From assembly GCF_025195125.1 (NCBI RefSeq), contig NZ_JAMGSL010000015.1:118589-182588 (forward strand): a DNA stretch of 64,000 nt, read 5' to 3'. The notes beneath the pieces are model-generated. The model ran no database searches and was not told the origin of the DNA. It saw only the letters and a program-made list of their open reading frames with translations. Numbering within the stretch: position 1 is the first letter of the stretch; every line of letters starts with the position of its first letter. The translations under genes and the position numbers were made by a program. Below, piece by piece: positions 7,118 to 15,828 of this stretch. The DNA is from Streptomyces sp. Je 1-79. Lineage in GTDB: Bacteria > Actinomycetota > Actinomycetes > Streptomycetales > Streptomycetaceae.

Positions 7118-7876
7118 TTACTTCTTGCCCTGGTTCTTCACGGCCTCGATCGCCGAGGCCGCCGCCTCCGGGTCGAGGTACGTGCCGCCCGGGTTCAGGG
7201 GCTTGAAGTTCTCGTCCAGTTCGTACGTCAGCGGGATGCCCGTCGGGATGTTCAGGCCCGCGATGTCCTCGTCCGAGATGCCGTCCAGGTGCTTGACCAG
7301 GGCGCGCAGGCTGTTGCCGTGGGCCGCGATCAGGACCGTCTTGCCGTCCAGGAGGTCCGGGACGATGCCGTCGTACCAGTACGGCAGCATCCGGTCGACG
7401 ACGTCCTTCAGGCACTCCGTCCGCGGGCGCAGCTCCGGCGGGATCGTCGCGTAGCGCGCGTCGTCGGACTGCGAGAACTCCGTGCCGTCCTCGAGCGGCG
7501 GCGGCGGGGTGTCGTACGAGCGGCGCCAGAGCATGAACTGCTCCTCGCCGAACTCCGCGAGCGTCTGCGCCTTGTCCTTGCCCTGGAGCGCACCGTAGTG
7601 GCGCTCGTTCAGGCGCCAGGAGCGGTGGACCGGGATCCAGTGGCGGTCCGCGGACTCCAGCGCCAGCTGCGCCGTGCGGATGGCGCGCTTCTGGAGGGAG
7701 GTGTGCAGTACGTCGGGCAGCAGGCCGGCGTCCTTGAGCAGCTCACCGCCGCGGACCGCCTCCTTCTCGCCCTTCTCGGTGAGGTTGACGTCCACCCAGC
7801 CGGTGAACAGATTCTTCGCGTTCCACTCGCTCTCGCCGTGGCGGAGGAGGATCAGCTTGTACGGTGCGTCGGCCAT
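7118..7876 (-). CDS. gpmA: 2,3-bisphosphoglycerate-dependent phosphoglycerate mutase
   Basis: A 252-residue glycolytic enzyme that interconverts 3- and 2-phosphoglycerate. The catalytic motif LLRHGESEWN contains the phospho-acceptor His13, and the second active-site histidine is in AAHGNSLR. The segment NERHYGALQGKDK is diagnostic of the cofactor-dependent type. Length is normal. The ATG at 7876 was chosen because homologues begin with MADAPYKLILLRHG; the in-frame ATG at 7939 would add 21 poorly conserved residues. It is a single gene with its own terminator. Confidence 0.96.
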   Translation of the reverse strand: MADAPYKLILLRHGESEWNAKNLFTGWVDVNLTEKGEKEAVRGGELLKDAGLLPDVLHTSLQKRAIRTAQLALESADRHWIPVHRSWRLNERHYGALQGKDKAQTLAEFGEEQFMLWRRSYDTPPPPLEDGTEFSQSDDARYATIPPELRPRTECLKDVVDRMLPYWYDGIVPDLLDGKTVLIAAHGNSLRALVKHLDGISDEDIAGLNIPTGIPLTYELDENFKPLNPGGTYLDPEAAASAIEAVKNQGKK

Positions 7877-7944
7877 GCGCCCGAGCCTAATCGACGCCCG
7901 ACGCTTGACGCTCCCCGTCAATTCGCTGGCGTCCGGCATGAGAG

Positions 7945-7983
7945 ATGCGTAAGTTACGAACGCCGTGAGAGGGACTTACGCAT
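7945..7983. promoter_or_regulatory. Inverted repeat covering the MFS start region
   Basis: Perfect 10-bp arms ATGCGTAAGT (7945-7954) and ACTTACGCAT (7974-7983) are separated by 19 bp. The ribosome binding site GAGAGGG lies in the spacer, and the second arm covers the first two bases of the ATG at 7982. It could be a repressor operator or an mRNA hairpin controlling translation. Confidence 0.55.
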
Positions 7984-9415
7984 GACAAGGGGCCGGCCAC
8001 ACATGTCCATCGACTCGCTCAGACGATCAGCTCGTGCGACGGTCTCCGGTCTTCCCGGCGGCTTCTGGTGGCTCTGGCTCTCCACCCTGGTCAACCGGAC
8101 CGGCGCGTTCGTCCTCACCTTCCTGTCGCTCTACCTCACCCAGGAACTCGGCCACTCCGCCTGGTTCGCCGGACTCGTCGTCGCCCTCCACGGCCTCGGC
8201 GGCGTCGCCGGTTCCCCGCTCGGCGGCACGCTCACCGACAAGTGGGGCCGGCGCCCCACGATGGTCACCATGCACCTGGTGACGGCCTCCTGCGCCGTCG
8301 CCCTCGCGCTGGTCTCCACCGCCTGGGGCATCGCCGCCGTCGTCCTGCTGATGGGCGTCTCCATGCAGGCCGTCCGGCCGTCCATCCAGGCCACCATCGC
8401 CGACATGGTCCCCGAGCACGACCGCCGCCGGGCCTACGCCCTCAACTACTGGGCCCTCAACCTCGGCTTCGCCGTCGCCGCCTTCGGCGGTGGCGCCGCG
8501 ATCTTCCTCGGCTACCGCACCCTCTTCCTCGTCGAGGCCGTCGCCACCGCGCTCTGCGCCGTGATCGTCTTCCTCCGCCTCCCCGAGACCCGCCCCGAGG
8601 CCCGCCGGAACCCGGCCGGCGAGATCGAGGAGAAGGACCGCGTCAGCGTCCTCGACGTACTGCGCGACGCGCCCTTCCGCACCCTCGTCCTGCTCAACCT
8701 GCTCGTCTGCCTCGTCTTCACCGCCCCGTGGGTCGGTCTGCCCCTCTCGATGGCCGCCGCCGGTCTGGAGCCGGGTGCGTACGGCGCGGTCATCGCCGTC
8801 AACGGCGTCGTGATCGTCGCCTTCCAGCTGCTGGTCAACAAGGTCACCGACAAGCGCTCGCCGGCGATGCTGCTCACCGTCTCCTCGCTGCTCTTCGCCG
8901 TCGGCACGGGCGCCACCGCGCTCGCCGGTACGCCGCTGGTCTTCGCCGCCACCGTCATCGTGTGGACCATCGGCGAGATGGTCCACGTCCCGACCAACGC
9001 CGCCGCCACCGCCAAGCTCGCCCCCGAGCACGCCCGCGGCCGCTACCAGGGCGTGATGGGCATGTCCTGGGCGCTGTCCGGTTTCCTCGCCCCGATCCTC
9101 GCGGGGTGGGTCGTGGACGGCCCCGGACCGGACTTCCTGTGGATGGCGACGGGAGTCGTCGGCGCCGTGGCCGCCCTCGGTTACGCGACGCGGCTCCGCA
9201 AGGTCCTCGACGAAGGCGAGTCCACCGATCGGGCGGGGGGCGGGGGCACGCCGCCCGCCGACGGACTCCACCCCGAGCCCCCCGCCGTCGGACTCCACCC
9301 CGAGCCCCCCGCCGTCGTCGGCGAGGACCCCGAGCCGCCCCTCGGCCAAGGCACCAGCACCGGCACCGGCACCGGCACCGGCAAGCCCGCCGCCACCGCC
9401 CCGGTCAGCGCCTGA
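7982..9415 (+). CDS. MFS transporter
   Basis: A 477-residue major facilitator with about 12 membrane helices, probably a drug or metabolite exporter. The motif-A loop reads GGTLTDKWGRRPTM after helix 2, and a related loop lies in the second half. After the last helix comes a cytoplasmic tail with a nine-residue tandem repeat (GLHPEPPAV twice) and a Gly-Thr run. The ATG at 7982 has the better ribosome binding site; the in-frame ATG at 8003 is an alternative. The stop overlaps the convergent gene's stop by 11 bp. The substrate is unknown, and no regulator gene lies next to it. Confidence 0.88.
   Translation: MTRGRPHMSIDSLRRSARATVSGLPGGFWWLWLSTLVNRTGAFVLTFLSLYLTQELGHSAWFAGLVVALHGLGGVAGSPLGGTLTDKWGRRPTMVTMHLVTASCAVALALVSTAWGIAAVVLLMGVSMQAVRPSIQATIADMVPEHDRRRAYALNYWALNLGFAVAAFGGGAAIFLGYRTLFLVEAVATALCAVIVFLRLPETRPEARRNPAGEIEEKDRVSVLDVLRDAPFRTLVLLNLLVCLVFTAPWVGLPLSMAAAGLEPGAYGAVIAVNGVVIVAFQLLVNKVTDKRSPAMLLTVSSLLFAVGTGATALAGTPLVFAATVIVWTIGEMVHVPTNAAATAKLAPEHARGRYQGVMGMSWALSGFLAPILAGWVVDGPGPDFLWMATGVVGAVAALGYATRLRKVLDEGESTDRAGGGGTPPADGLHPEPPAVGLHPEPPAVVGEDPEPPLGQGTSTGTGTGTGKPAATAPVSA
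9263..9316 (+). repeat. 27-bp tandem repeat in the MFS tail
   Basis: Two identical 27-nt units (9263-9289 and 9290-9316) encode the duplicated GLHPEPPAV in the cytoplasmic tail. A run of GGCACC repeats follows from about 9350. The in-frame unit length keeps the gene open. Confidence 0.85.
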
Positions 9416-11078
9416 GCGTCCGCTGTGCCTCGTACAGGTTCCGGGGGCGCACCGCCCCCGGACTCCCGTACGCCTCCACGCGCGCGTGGAGCTCCCCCAC
9501 GAAGTCCGGTACGTCGATCTGGTCGAACTCCCGCACCTCGCTGATCCCGACCGTCGCGCTGTACGGCGCGATCGTGTCGATCTTGACGAGCCCCGCCCGG
9601 CCGTTGGTGACCGTCACGTTCCAGTGGGCGAAGCGCGCGCCGTACAGCGGTCCGGCCGAGGCGTCTCCGCCGTGCCGGCCGTTGTTCTCGACCGTGATCT
9701 CCGTCCGTACGTTGGCGAACGGCATGCCCCGGTGGGTGTCGAAGGTGCCCATCTCCATCACCCCGCGCGACCAGACGTTGTGGCTGGAGAGACCCTCCAC
9801 GTTGATGCCGTGGAGCTGGGTGCCCGCCGGGGCGGGGACGGTACGGGCCGCGATACGGAAGTCCTCGATCAGGTTGTCGTGCGCGCCTTCGCGACAGAAG
9901 TACGGGTGGTGGGAGCCGCGTCCCTCGACCCGGGTGCGCCGCAGGGTGCAGGCGGAGGCGGCGACGAGCCCGAAGCCGTTGTCCACGTGCCGTACGACGA
10001 CGTCCTCGGCCCAGCAGTCGTACGCGCACTGGAAGGTGACGCCGTTGTAGCCCTTGTCCAGGAGGTGCGGGGACTGGGGGGTCTCCACCGCTTCCAGGGT
10101 GAGGCCCTCGACGCCCGAGCCCGTGAGGGGTGCGGCGAGCGTGGTCAGGCGGGGGTCCCACTCCGGGCGGACGTCAAGCGGGAGGGGGCGTTCGAGGGTC
10201 ACCTTCCGGCCCCGTACGGACATCACGCGGACCGGCCACTCGTACGGCACGTACGAGGTCAGCTTGGTCTTGTCGTCCCAGGTGTACGCCTCCGGGCCGA
10301 CGCCCCCGCCCGCCATGTGCTCCAGGAGCGTGTGGCCCGCGTCGTCGGCGAGGCGGAGCAGAACCAGCTGCCCGCGGCGGACGGCTGACGGGTCGTCGAC
10401 CGTCACGGACCAGTCGCCGCGCCGGGCCGGGCGGACGGTGGTCAAGGTCTCCCACTCGTCGCGCCGGTTGCCGGTCCAGCCCTCGAAGGGCCAGGCGCGG
10501 TCGCGTATCGCGGCGGTGAGGGAGGCGTGGCGGGCGTGCGGGGCGAGCCAGAGGAGGCCGCCGGCCCAGGACCAGGAGGACTTGTCGCCGCCGTAGCGCG
10601 AACCGTACGGGCCGATCAGTTCGGTGAGGTGCTTCGTGGCGAGGAGCCTCGTCCGCCCCGAGCCCGCGCCGCGCAGGACGACCCCGCTGTGGCCGATGTG
10701 GACGAGGCCGTCGATGCGGTACGTGCCGGGCGGGACGAGCACCGTGCCGCCACCGCGCTCCCCCGCCTCGGTGAGCGCCCGGTTGATGGCGGGCGCCGAG
10801 TCGGCGGAGCCGTCGGGAGTGGCGCCGTAGGAGAGGACGTTCGCGACGACCCGCGGCCGCGTCTGCCGGGTGGCGCCGCCGCGGGCGCCGGCACGGCCGA
10901 CGTAGGGGATCTGGGGGTGGGTGTACGGAGAGTCCGCGTACTCCCTCCAGAGCGGTGTCGCACCCCCGGGCGCTGCCTGCTCCCCCGGCGGCGTCGGTCC
11001 CGCCGGCCGGAAGCCGGTCGTGGCGGCCACGCCCACCGCCACCGCACCGCCCACGAACTGCCTTCTGCCGATCCCCAT
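9405..11078 (-). CDS. Tat-exported beta-helix protein (pectate-lyase-like)
   Basis: A 557-residue exported protein. The N-terminus MGIGRRQFVGGAVAVGVAAT is a twin-arginine signal. It is followed by a Pectate_lyase_3-type start (VLSYGATPDGSADSAPAINR and GGGTVLVPPGTYRI) and a right-handed beta-helix with recurring G-V-x-L turns. Its C-terminal half resembles DUF4955-type proteins, an association I make with low certainty. Polysaccharide lyase or hydrolase activity on plant or microbial glycans is plausible but unproven. In-frame ATGs at 11093 and 11108 are alternative starts; 11078 gives the best Tat signal and follows AAAGGCGGG. It is convergent with the MFS gene. Confidence 0.8.
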   Translation of the reverse strand: MGIGRRQFVGGAVAVGVAATTGFRPAGPTPPGEQAAPGGATPLWREYADSPYTHPQIPYVGRAGARGGATRQTRPRVVANVLSYGATPDGSADSAPAINRALTEAGERGGGTVLVPPGTYRIDGLVHIGHSGVVLRGAGSGRTRLLATKHLTELIGPYGSRYGGDKSSWSWAGGLLWLAPHARHASLTAAIRDRAWPFEGWTGNRRDEWETLTTVRPARRGDWSVTVDDPSAVRRGQLVLLRLADDAGHTLLEHMAGGGVGPEAYTWDDKTKLTSYVPYEWPVRVMSVRGRKVTLERPLPLDVRPEWDPRLTTLAAPLTGSGVEGLTLEAVETPQSPHLLDKGYNGVTFQCAYDCWAEDVVVRHVDNGFGLVAASACTLRRTRVEGRGSHHPYFCREGAHDNLIEDFRIAARTVPAPAGTQLHGINVEGLSSHNVWSRGVMEMGTFDTHRGMPFANVRTEITVENNGRHGGDASAGPLYGARFAHWNVTVTNGRAGLVKIDTIAPYSATVGISEVREFDQIDVPDFVGELHARVEAYGSPGAVRPRNLYEAQRTLRR

Positions 11079-11198
11079 GAGCCCGCCTTTCATGGATGTG
11101 AACGTCATTCAGATGTGCGACGGCGGCGAGCATGGCACGGTCACGGCAGGTACGGAAGGGGTCGTGCCGCTACAGGACGGCAGCCGGAGAGACGACGC

Positions 11199-11729
11199 TC
11201 AGTTCGCAGGCTTCTGGGTCAGGCTCGTGAACGCGTCGAGGTTCCTGGTCGACTCGCCCCGCGAGACCCGCCACGCGTACTCGCGCCGGATCGCGCTCGC
11301 GAAGCCCAGCTCCAGAAGGGTGTTGAAGGAGCCGTCCGCCTCTTCGAGGACCGAGCCGAGGAGCCGGTCCAGCTCCTCCGGGGTGACGGCGGCCAGCGGA
11401 AGCTTGCCCGCCAGATAGATGTCACCGAGGCCGTCGACCGCGTAACTCACGCCGTACAGCCTGAGATTGCGCTCCAGGAGCCAGCGGTGGACGCCCGCCT
11501 CGTTCTCGTCGGGGTGACGGATGACGAAGGCGTTGAGGGAGAGGGAGTGCCGGCCCACCCGGAGCGAGAGCGTCGTGAAGAGCTTGCGGGTGCCCGGGAG
11601 CTTCACCACGTACGACCCCGGCTCGGGGGACTCCCACTCCAGCGAGCCCTCGGAGTCGGAGGAGGCAGCCTTGAAGGTGTCCTCGATGACCCGGTGGACC
11701 TGCGCGCGGTCCCGTACGTCCTCAGCCAT
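11199..11729 (-). CDS. YbjN domain-containing protein
   Basis: A 176-residue cytoplasmic protein of the YbjN / type III secretion chaperone-like fold. It has the pattern GSYVVKLPGTRKL, LNAFVIRHPDENEAGVHRWLLERN and LDRLLGSVLEEADGSFNTLLELGFA. YbjN proteins are linked to motility and stress in E. coli, but the actinomycete branch is uncharacterised. The start overlaps the mshA stop by 8 bp on the same strand, so it is co-transcribed and possibly translationally coupled with mshA. Confidence 0.85.
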   Translation of the reverse strand: MAEDVRDRAQVHRVIEDTFKAASSDSEGSLEWESPEPGSYVVKLPGTRKLFTTLSLRVGRHSLSLNAFVIRHPDENEAGVHRWLLERNLRLYGVSYAVDGLGDIYLAGKLPLAAVTPEELDRLLGSVLEEADGSFNTLLELGFASAIRREYAWRVSRGESTRNLDAFTSLTQKPAN

Positions 11730-13065
11730 GGAGCGAGCGTACGCGACGGCGGTGATCGTGCATCGCCGCCGTGTACACGTCCGCCGTGCCCGAGGCCGCC
11801 GTGTCCCAGCCGAAGGACTCCGCGTGCCGGGCGGCCGCCGCGCCCATCCGGGCGGACAGCGCCGGGTCCGCCACGAAGCGGCCGAGCGCCCGGGCGTAGT
11901 CGGCCGGGTCGTGGCCCTGGACGAGGAAGCCGGTGACGCCGTCCCGTACCGCGACCGGAAGGCCACCCACCGCCGCCGCGACGACCGGGGTCCCGGCCGC
12001 CTGCGCCTCTATGGCGACCAGACCGAAGGACTCGCTGTACGAGGGCATGACCAGCACCGATGCCGCCCGGAACCAGTCGGCGAGCCGGTCCTGGCCGACC
12101 GGCGGGTGGAAGCGGACGATGTCCGCGATACCGAGCCGGGCGGCGAGCTTCTGCAGCCCCTCGGGCTTGGCGAGACCGCTGCCGCTCGGCCCGCCGACGA
12201 CCGGCACGACCATGCGCGAGCGCAGCGACGGATCCCGCTCCAGGAGCACGGCCGCGGCCCGCAGCAGGATGTCGGGGGCCTTCAGCGGCTGGATACGGCC
12301 GGCGAAGACGGGGATGAAGGCGTCTGCCGGCAGCCCGAGGCGGGCGCGGGCGGCGGCCCGGCCGTCCGCCGGGCGGAAGTGGTCCAGGTTCACGCCCGGG
12401 TGGACGACCGCGACCTTCCCGGGCTGCGCGTCGTAGAAGCGGACGAGTTCGTCGGCCTCCTCGGCGGTGTTGGCGATCAGCCGGTCGGCGGCGGAGACGA
12501 TCTGCGTCTCGCCGATCACCCGGGCCGCGGGTTCGGGCGTGTCGCCCTCCGCCAGCGCCGCGTTCTTGACCTTGGCCATGGTGTGCATGGCATGGACGAG
12601 CGGGACGCCCCAGCGCTCGGCGGCGAGCCAGCCGACGTGGCCGGAGAGCCAGTAGTGGGAGTGGACCAGGTCGTAGTAGCCGGGGCGGTGGCCCGCCCAG
12701 GCCTGCATCACGCCGTGCGTGAAGGCGCAGAGCTGGGCCGGCAGCTCCTCCTTGGCCAGCCCTTCGTACGGCCCGGCGTCCACATGGCGCACGAGGACGC
12801 CCGGCGCGAGCTCGACGACCGGGGCGAGGCCGCCGGTGGTGGCCCGGGTGAAGATCTCGACCTCGATGTCGATCGCGGCCAGCCGCTTGGCCAGCTCGAC
12901 GATGTAGACGTTCATGCCGCCCGCGTCGCCGGTGCCCGGCTGGTGGAGGGGCGAGGTGTGGACGCTGAGCATGGCCACCCGGCGCGGGGTCCGGTGACGT
13001 CCGGGGAACCGGAGTCGGGACGGCGTCGCCAGGGAGCCGGCGAGCCGGGAGACGTACTGGCTCAC
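11722..13065 (-). CDS. mshA: MshA, D-inositol-3-phosphate glycosyltransferase
   Basis: A 447-residue GT-B fold enzyme (GT4). It transfers GlcNAc from UDP-GlcNAc to inositol 3-phosphate, the first step of mycothiol synthesis. The family start is SVHTSPLHQPGTGDAGGMNV, the central segment is AGRIQPLKAPDILLRA, and the nucleotide-sugar site is SYSESFGLVAIEAQAAGTPV. The GTG at 13065 follows GGAAGG and matches the usual length of about 450 residues. It forms an operon with the downstream YbjN gene. mshD for the last pathway step lies at 51943 in the same window. Confidence 0.95.
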   Translation of the reverse strand: MSQYVSRLAGSLATPSRLRFPGRHRTPRRVAMLSVHTSPLHQPGTGDAGGMNVYIVELAKRLAAIDIEVEIFTRATTGGLAPVVELAPGVLVRHVDAGPYEGLAKEELPAQLCAFTHGVMQAWAGHRPGYYDLVHSHYWLSGHVGWLAAERWGVPLVHAMHTMAKVKNAALAEGDTPEPAARVIGETQIVSAADRLIANTAEEADELVRFYDAQPGKVAVVHPGVNLDHFRPADGRAAARARLGLPADAFIPVFAGRIQPLKAPDILLRAAAVLLERDPSLRSRMVVPVVGGPSGSGLAKPEGLQKLAARLGIADIVRFHPPVGQDRLADWFRAASVLVMPSYSESFGLVAIEAQAAGTPVVAAAVGGLPVAVRDGVTGFLVQGHDPADYARALGRFVADPALSARMGAAAARHAESFGWDTAASGTADVYTAAMHDHRRRVRSLHG

Positions 13066-13139
13066 GTCGACGGTCCTTCCGCTGAGTGGGGGCGTAGCGG
13101 GCACGGCAAGGAGGGCGCAGGGCGCCTTCCACGCCGCAC

Positions 13140-13166
13140 AACACCGGAATGTCGCCATCCATTTCC
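13140..13166 (-). promoter_or_regulatory. Possible SigR-type promoter of mshA
   Basis: Read on the minus strand, GGAAAT (13166-13161) is followed after 18 bp by GTT (13142-13140), about 75 bp before the mshA GTG. The thiol-stress factor SigR recognises GGAAT-N18-GTT, and mshA is a SigR target in S. coelicolor. The match has one deviation in the -35 element, so the call is tentative. Confidence 0.35.
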
Positions 13167-13360
13167 GTTTTGCCAATTCATTGCCGTCCCGGGACGGCGT
13201 GGCGCCGTGCGGAGCCGGCTCCGGACCGGCACGGCTGTGGCCGGGCGGGCCGTGCGCGCCGTGGCGGTAGCGGGGTGGGCCGGGCGCCGCTGCCGGGGCT
13301 GGGGCCCTGCGGCCGTAGCCGGACGACCCGAGCCCCGCGGCCGCCCCGTACCCTCTTTCC

Positions 13361-14152
13361 ATGGCCCCGCGCACCACCCGCCCCGTCGGCACGGCGACTC
13401 GCGGGACCACCAACCCCAACCGGCTGCGCCGCATGGACCGCTGGATCGCCGCCGTCCACGGCCCGGCCCTGCGCCGCTCCGCCGAGCCGCCCGTCGCCGT
13501 CGACCTGGGGTACGGGGCCGCGCCCTGGACCGCCGTGGAGCTGCTGGGCCGGCTGCGGACCACCGATCCGCGCACCGAGGTCGTCGGCATCGAGATCGAA
13601 CCGGCCCGGGTCGCCGCCGCCCGCCCGTACGAGCGCGAGGGCCTGACCTTCCTGCACGGCGGCTTCGAGGTCCCGGTGCCCGGCGAGGTCGCGCTGATCA
13701 GGGCCGCGAACGTGCTGCGGCAGTACGACGAGGGCGCGGTGGCCGCGGTCTGGGCGCGGCTGTGCGCGCGGCTCGCGCCCGGGGGGCTGCTGGTCGAGGG
13801 GACCTGCGACGAGATCGGGCGGCGCCACGTGTGGGTGGCGCTCGACCGGACCGGTCCGCGGACGGTGACCTTCGCGACCCGGCTCGGCTCGCTCGACCGG
13901 CCGTCGGACCTCGCGGAGCGGCTGCCGAAGGCGCTGATCCACCGCAACGTGCCGGGCGAGCCGGTGCACGCGTTCCTGCGGGACTTCGACCGGGCGTGGG
14001 CGGCGGCCGCTCCGTACGCCTCGCTCGGCGCGCGCCAGCGCTGGATCAGGGCCGTACGCGATCTGGCGGCGGACTGGCCCCTGACGGACGGGTACCGGCG
14101 GTGGCGGCAGGGCGAAGTGACGGTGCGCTGGGAGGCGTTGGCGCCCCGCTGA
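13361..14152 (+). CDS. Class I SAM-dependent methyltransferase-like protein
   Basis: A 263-residue cytoplasmic protein. The SAM-binding glycine loop is VDLGYGAAPWTAVEL (about residue 47), the acidic residue after strand 2 is in VVGIEIEPARV, and motif II is in GGLLVEGTCDEIG. The N-terminus has TTNPNRLRRMDRW, typical of an actinomycete group next to mshA. The substrate is unknown. It is divergent from mshA across 295 bp that hold the mshA promoter region and no other gene. The ATG at 13361 follows a pyrimidine-rich stretch without a clear ribosome binding site. Confidence 0.78.
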   Translation: MAPRTTRPVGTATRGTTNPNRLRRMDRWIAAVHGPALRRSAEPPVAVDLGYGAAPWTAVELLGRLRTTDPRTEVVGIEIEPARVAAARPYEREGLTFLHGGFEVPVPGEVALIRAANVLRQYDEGAVAAVWARLCARLAPGGLLVEGTCDEIGRRHVWVALDRTGPRTVTFATRLGSLDRPSDLAERLPKALIHRNVPGEPVHAFLRDFDRAWAAAAPYASLGARQRWIRAVRDLAADWPLTDGYRRWRQGEVTVRWEALAPR

Positions 14153-14163
14153 GGCGCCACGCC
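14134..14163 (+). terminator. Hairpin across the methyltransferase stop codon
   Basis: GGCGTTGGCGCC pairs with GGCGCCACGCC around a seven-base loop that contains the TGA stop. Probable intrinsic terminator. Confidence 0.6.
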
Positions 14164-14397
14164 GCGATCCGCCACATGCCCGCCGACAGGCCGTCCGCGC
14201 GCCAACTACCGGTGAATTCACGGTGCGTCGGGAACGCATCTCCCTCATCACTCGTCCCCTGTGGGGGAAAGTGACCCGACAGGGCCCGGTATCCCCTGTT
14301 GCTTTCACCTTTCGCGTGGCACTATCGCCAAGGTCACGACTAAGTTACTGACGGTAAATCAGATACTGGTACGGGCGGGCCGTACGAGGGGGAGCTT

Positions 14398-15477
14398 GTG
14401 AACCGACGCCGCTGTGTCAACGCCGCGATCACCGTGGTCTGCGCCCTGACGGTGCTGGCCTCACCCGCGCTGACGCTCCAGGCCTCGGCCGCCCCGGCCG
14501 CGCCACCGGCGGCCCCCGCGGCCCCGGCGCCGCCCGCGCCCCCGAAGAAGACCCTCGAAGAGGTACGCAAGGAGATCGACGGCCTGTACCGGCAGGCCGC
14601 CACCGCCACCGACGCGTACAACCTCGCCGAGGAGCAGACCAAGGAGCAGTCCGCCGAGATCGTGCGGCTGGCGAAGATGATCGTCGCCGGCAACGAGAAG
14701 ATCGACGCGCTCAAGGCCCAGGCCGGCGCCGCGGCCCGCGCGCAGTACCGCAACGGCGGGCTTCCCGACGGCGCCCAGTTCGTCCTCACCGACGACCCGC
14801 AGCTCTTCCTGGACAACGCCGGCAGGCTCAAGGAGGGCCAGAAGGCCACCAAGGACCTGCTCGCCGAAATGACCAGGACGCAGGCCCAGTTGACCGTCTA
14901 CGCCAAGGACGCGGGCACCAACTGGACCAAGCTGGAGGCCAACCGCGTCAAGCAGGCGGCGGCGAAGAAGGACATCGAGGACAAGATAGCCGCGGCCAAG
15001 AAGCTCGAGTCCGAGCTGGCGGCCGAGGAGCGGGAACGGCTGCTGCGTCTGGAGCAGCAGGAGCAGTACCGGGCGCAGACCGCCTGGGTGAACACCGGCG
15101 TCCTCGACGGCCTGAGCACCACGGCGACGCCGATGGGCAAGAAGGCGGTGGAGTTCGCGACGGCCCAGATCGGCAAGCCGTACGTCTGGGGCGCGGAGGG
15201 CCCGGCCTCGTACGACTGCTCGGGGCTGACCCAGCGGGCCTGGGGCGCGGCGGGCCGGCCCATCCCGCGCACCTCGCAGGAGCAGTGGCGGCTGCTGCCC
15301 AAGGTGGACATCAAGGACATGCGCCCGGGCGATCTGATCGTCTACTACAAGGACGCCAGCCACATCGGGATGTACGTCGGGAACGGCGCGATGGTGCACG
15401 CCCCACGGCCGGGACGGAACGTGACCCTCGCGGGCGCGGGCTCGATGGAGATCCTGGGAGTCGTCCGCCCGGAGTGA
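14398..15477 (+). CDS. Secreted NlpC/P60 peptidoglycan hydrolase
   Basis: A 359-residue exported cell-wall endopeptidase of the C40 family. It has a signal peptide (about residues 1-32), an Ala/Pro linker, and a coiled-coil region (about 45-225, rich in Glu, Lys, Gln and Ala). The C-terminal NlpC/P60 domain carries the catalytic Cys in YDCSGLTQ and histidines in ASHIGMYV and VHAPRPG. This is the architecture of Streptomyces and mycobacterial RipA-like hydrolases that cleave stem peptides. The GTG start at 14398 follows GGGGAG. The 245-bp upstream region has an A/T-rich stretch near 14335-14365 but no riboswitch I could recognise. Confidence 0.92.
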   Translation: MNRRRCVNAAITVVCALTVLASPALTLQASAAPAAPPAAPAAPAPPAPPKKTLEEVRKEIDGLYRQAATATDAYNLAEEQTKEQSAEIVRLAKMIVAGNEKIDALKAQAGAAARAQYRNGGLPDGAQFVLTDDPQLFLDNAGRLKEGQKATKDLLAEMTRTQAQLTVYAKDAGTNWTKLEANRVKQAAAKKDIEDKIAAAKKLESELAAEERERLLRLEQQEQYRAQTAWVNTGVLDGLSTTATPMGKKAVEFATAQIGKPYVWGAEGPASYDCSGLTQRAWGAAGRPIPRTSQEQWRLLPKVDIKDMRPGDLIVYYKDASHIGMYVGNGAMVHAPRPGRNVTLAGAGSMEILGVVRPE

Positions 15478-15828
15478 CGGGCGAAGCCGCGGGAGCGCGG
15501 TGCGGGGTGACCTGAGTGACGGCCCGGTGACCCGAGCGGTGCGCGGAGCACCGGAGCGACGGCCCGGTGACCCGAGCGGCAGGCGGGGTGGCGGTTCGAG
15601 TGACCTCCGCCACCGGCGGGCACCGTCCACACCCCCGCGCGGCGTGATGTTCGTCATGGCCCCGCGGGCAACAACCTCCCCATGCGCGGCATATGCCAAG
15701 GGCCCATCGATGCTCGTACCGTGATCGCCATTCCGCTGCCCGGTGCGGTGACGCTATGGTCCCCGTCTGGCGGGACGTCGTTCGTCGCCCCGCCGCGCCC
15801 TCGGGGGGAGGGAAGGAAACCACGACCG
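15478..15828. repeat. Gene-free region with imperfect 40-bp tandem repeat
   Basis: A 22-nt sequence (GACGGCCCGGTGACCCGAGC plus GG) occurs at 15518-15539 and 15558-15579, within a roughly 40-bp imperfect tandem unit. Related GTGACC fragments flank it at about 15507 and 15599. Inverted CCCGCG / CGCGGG arms near 15633 and 15662 may form the terminator of the NlpC gene. The rest probably contains the promoter of the gene at 15829. Confidence 0.6.

Noticed and set aside
14153..14397. Possible c-di-AMP riboswitch upstream of the NlpC/P60 gene
   Set aside because: Some Streptomyces wall hydrolase genes have one, but I could not find the conserved ydaO/yuaA-type blocks in this 245-bp leader.
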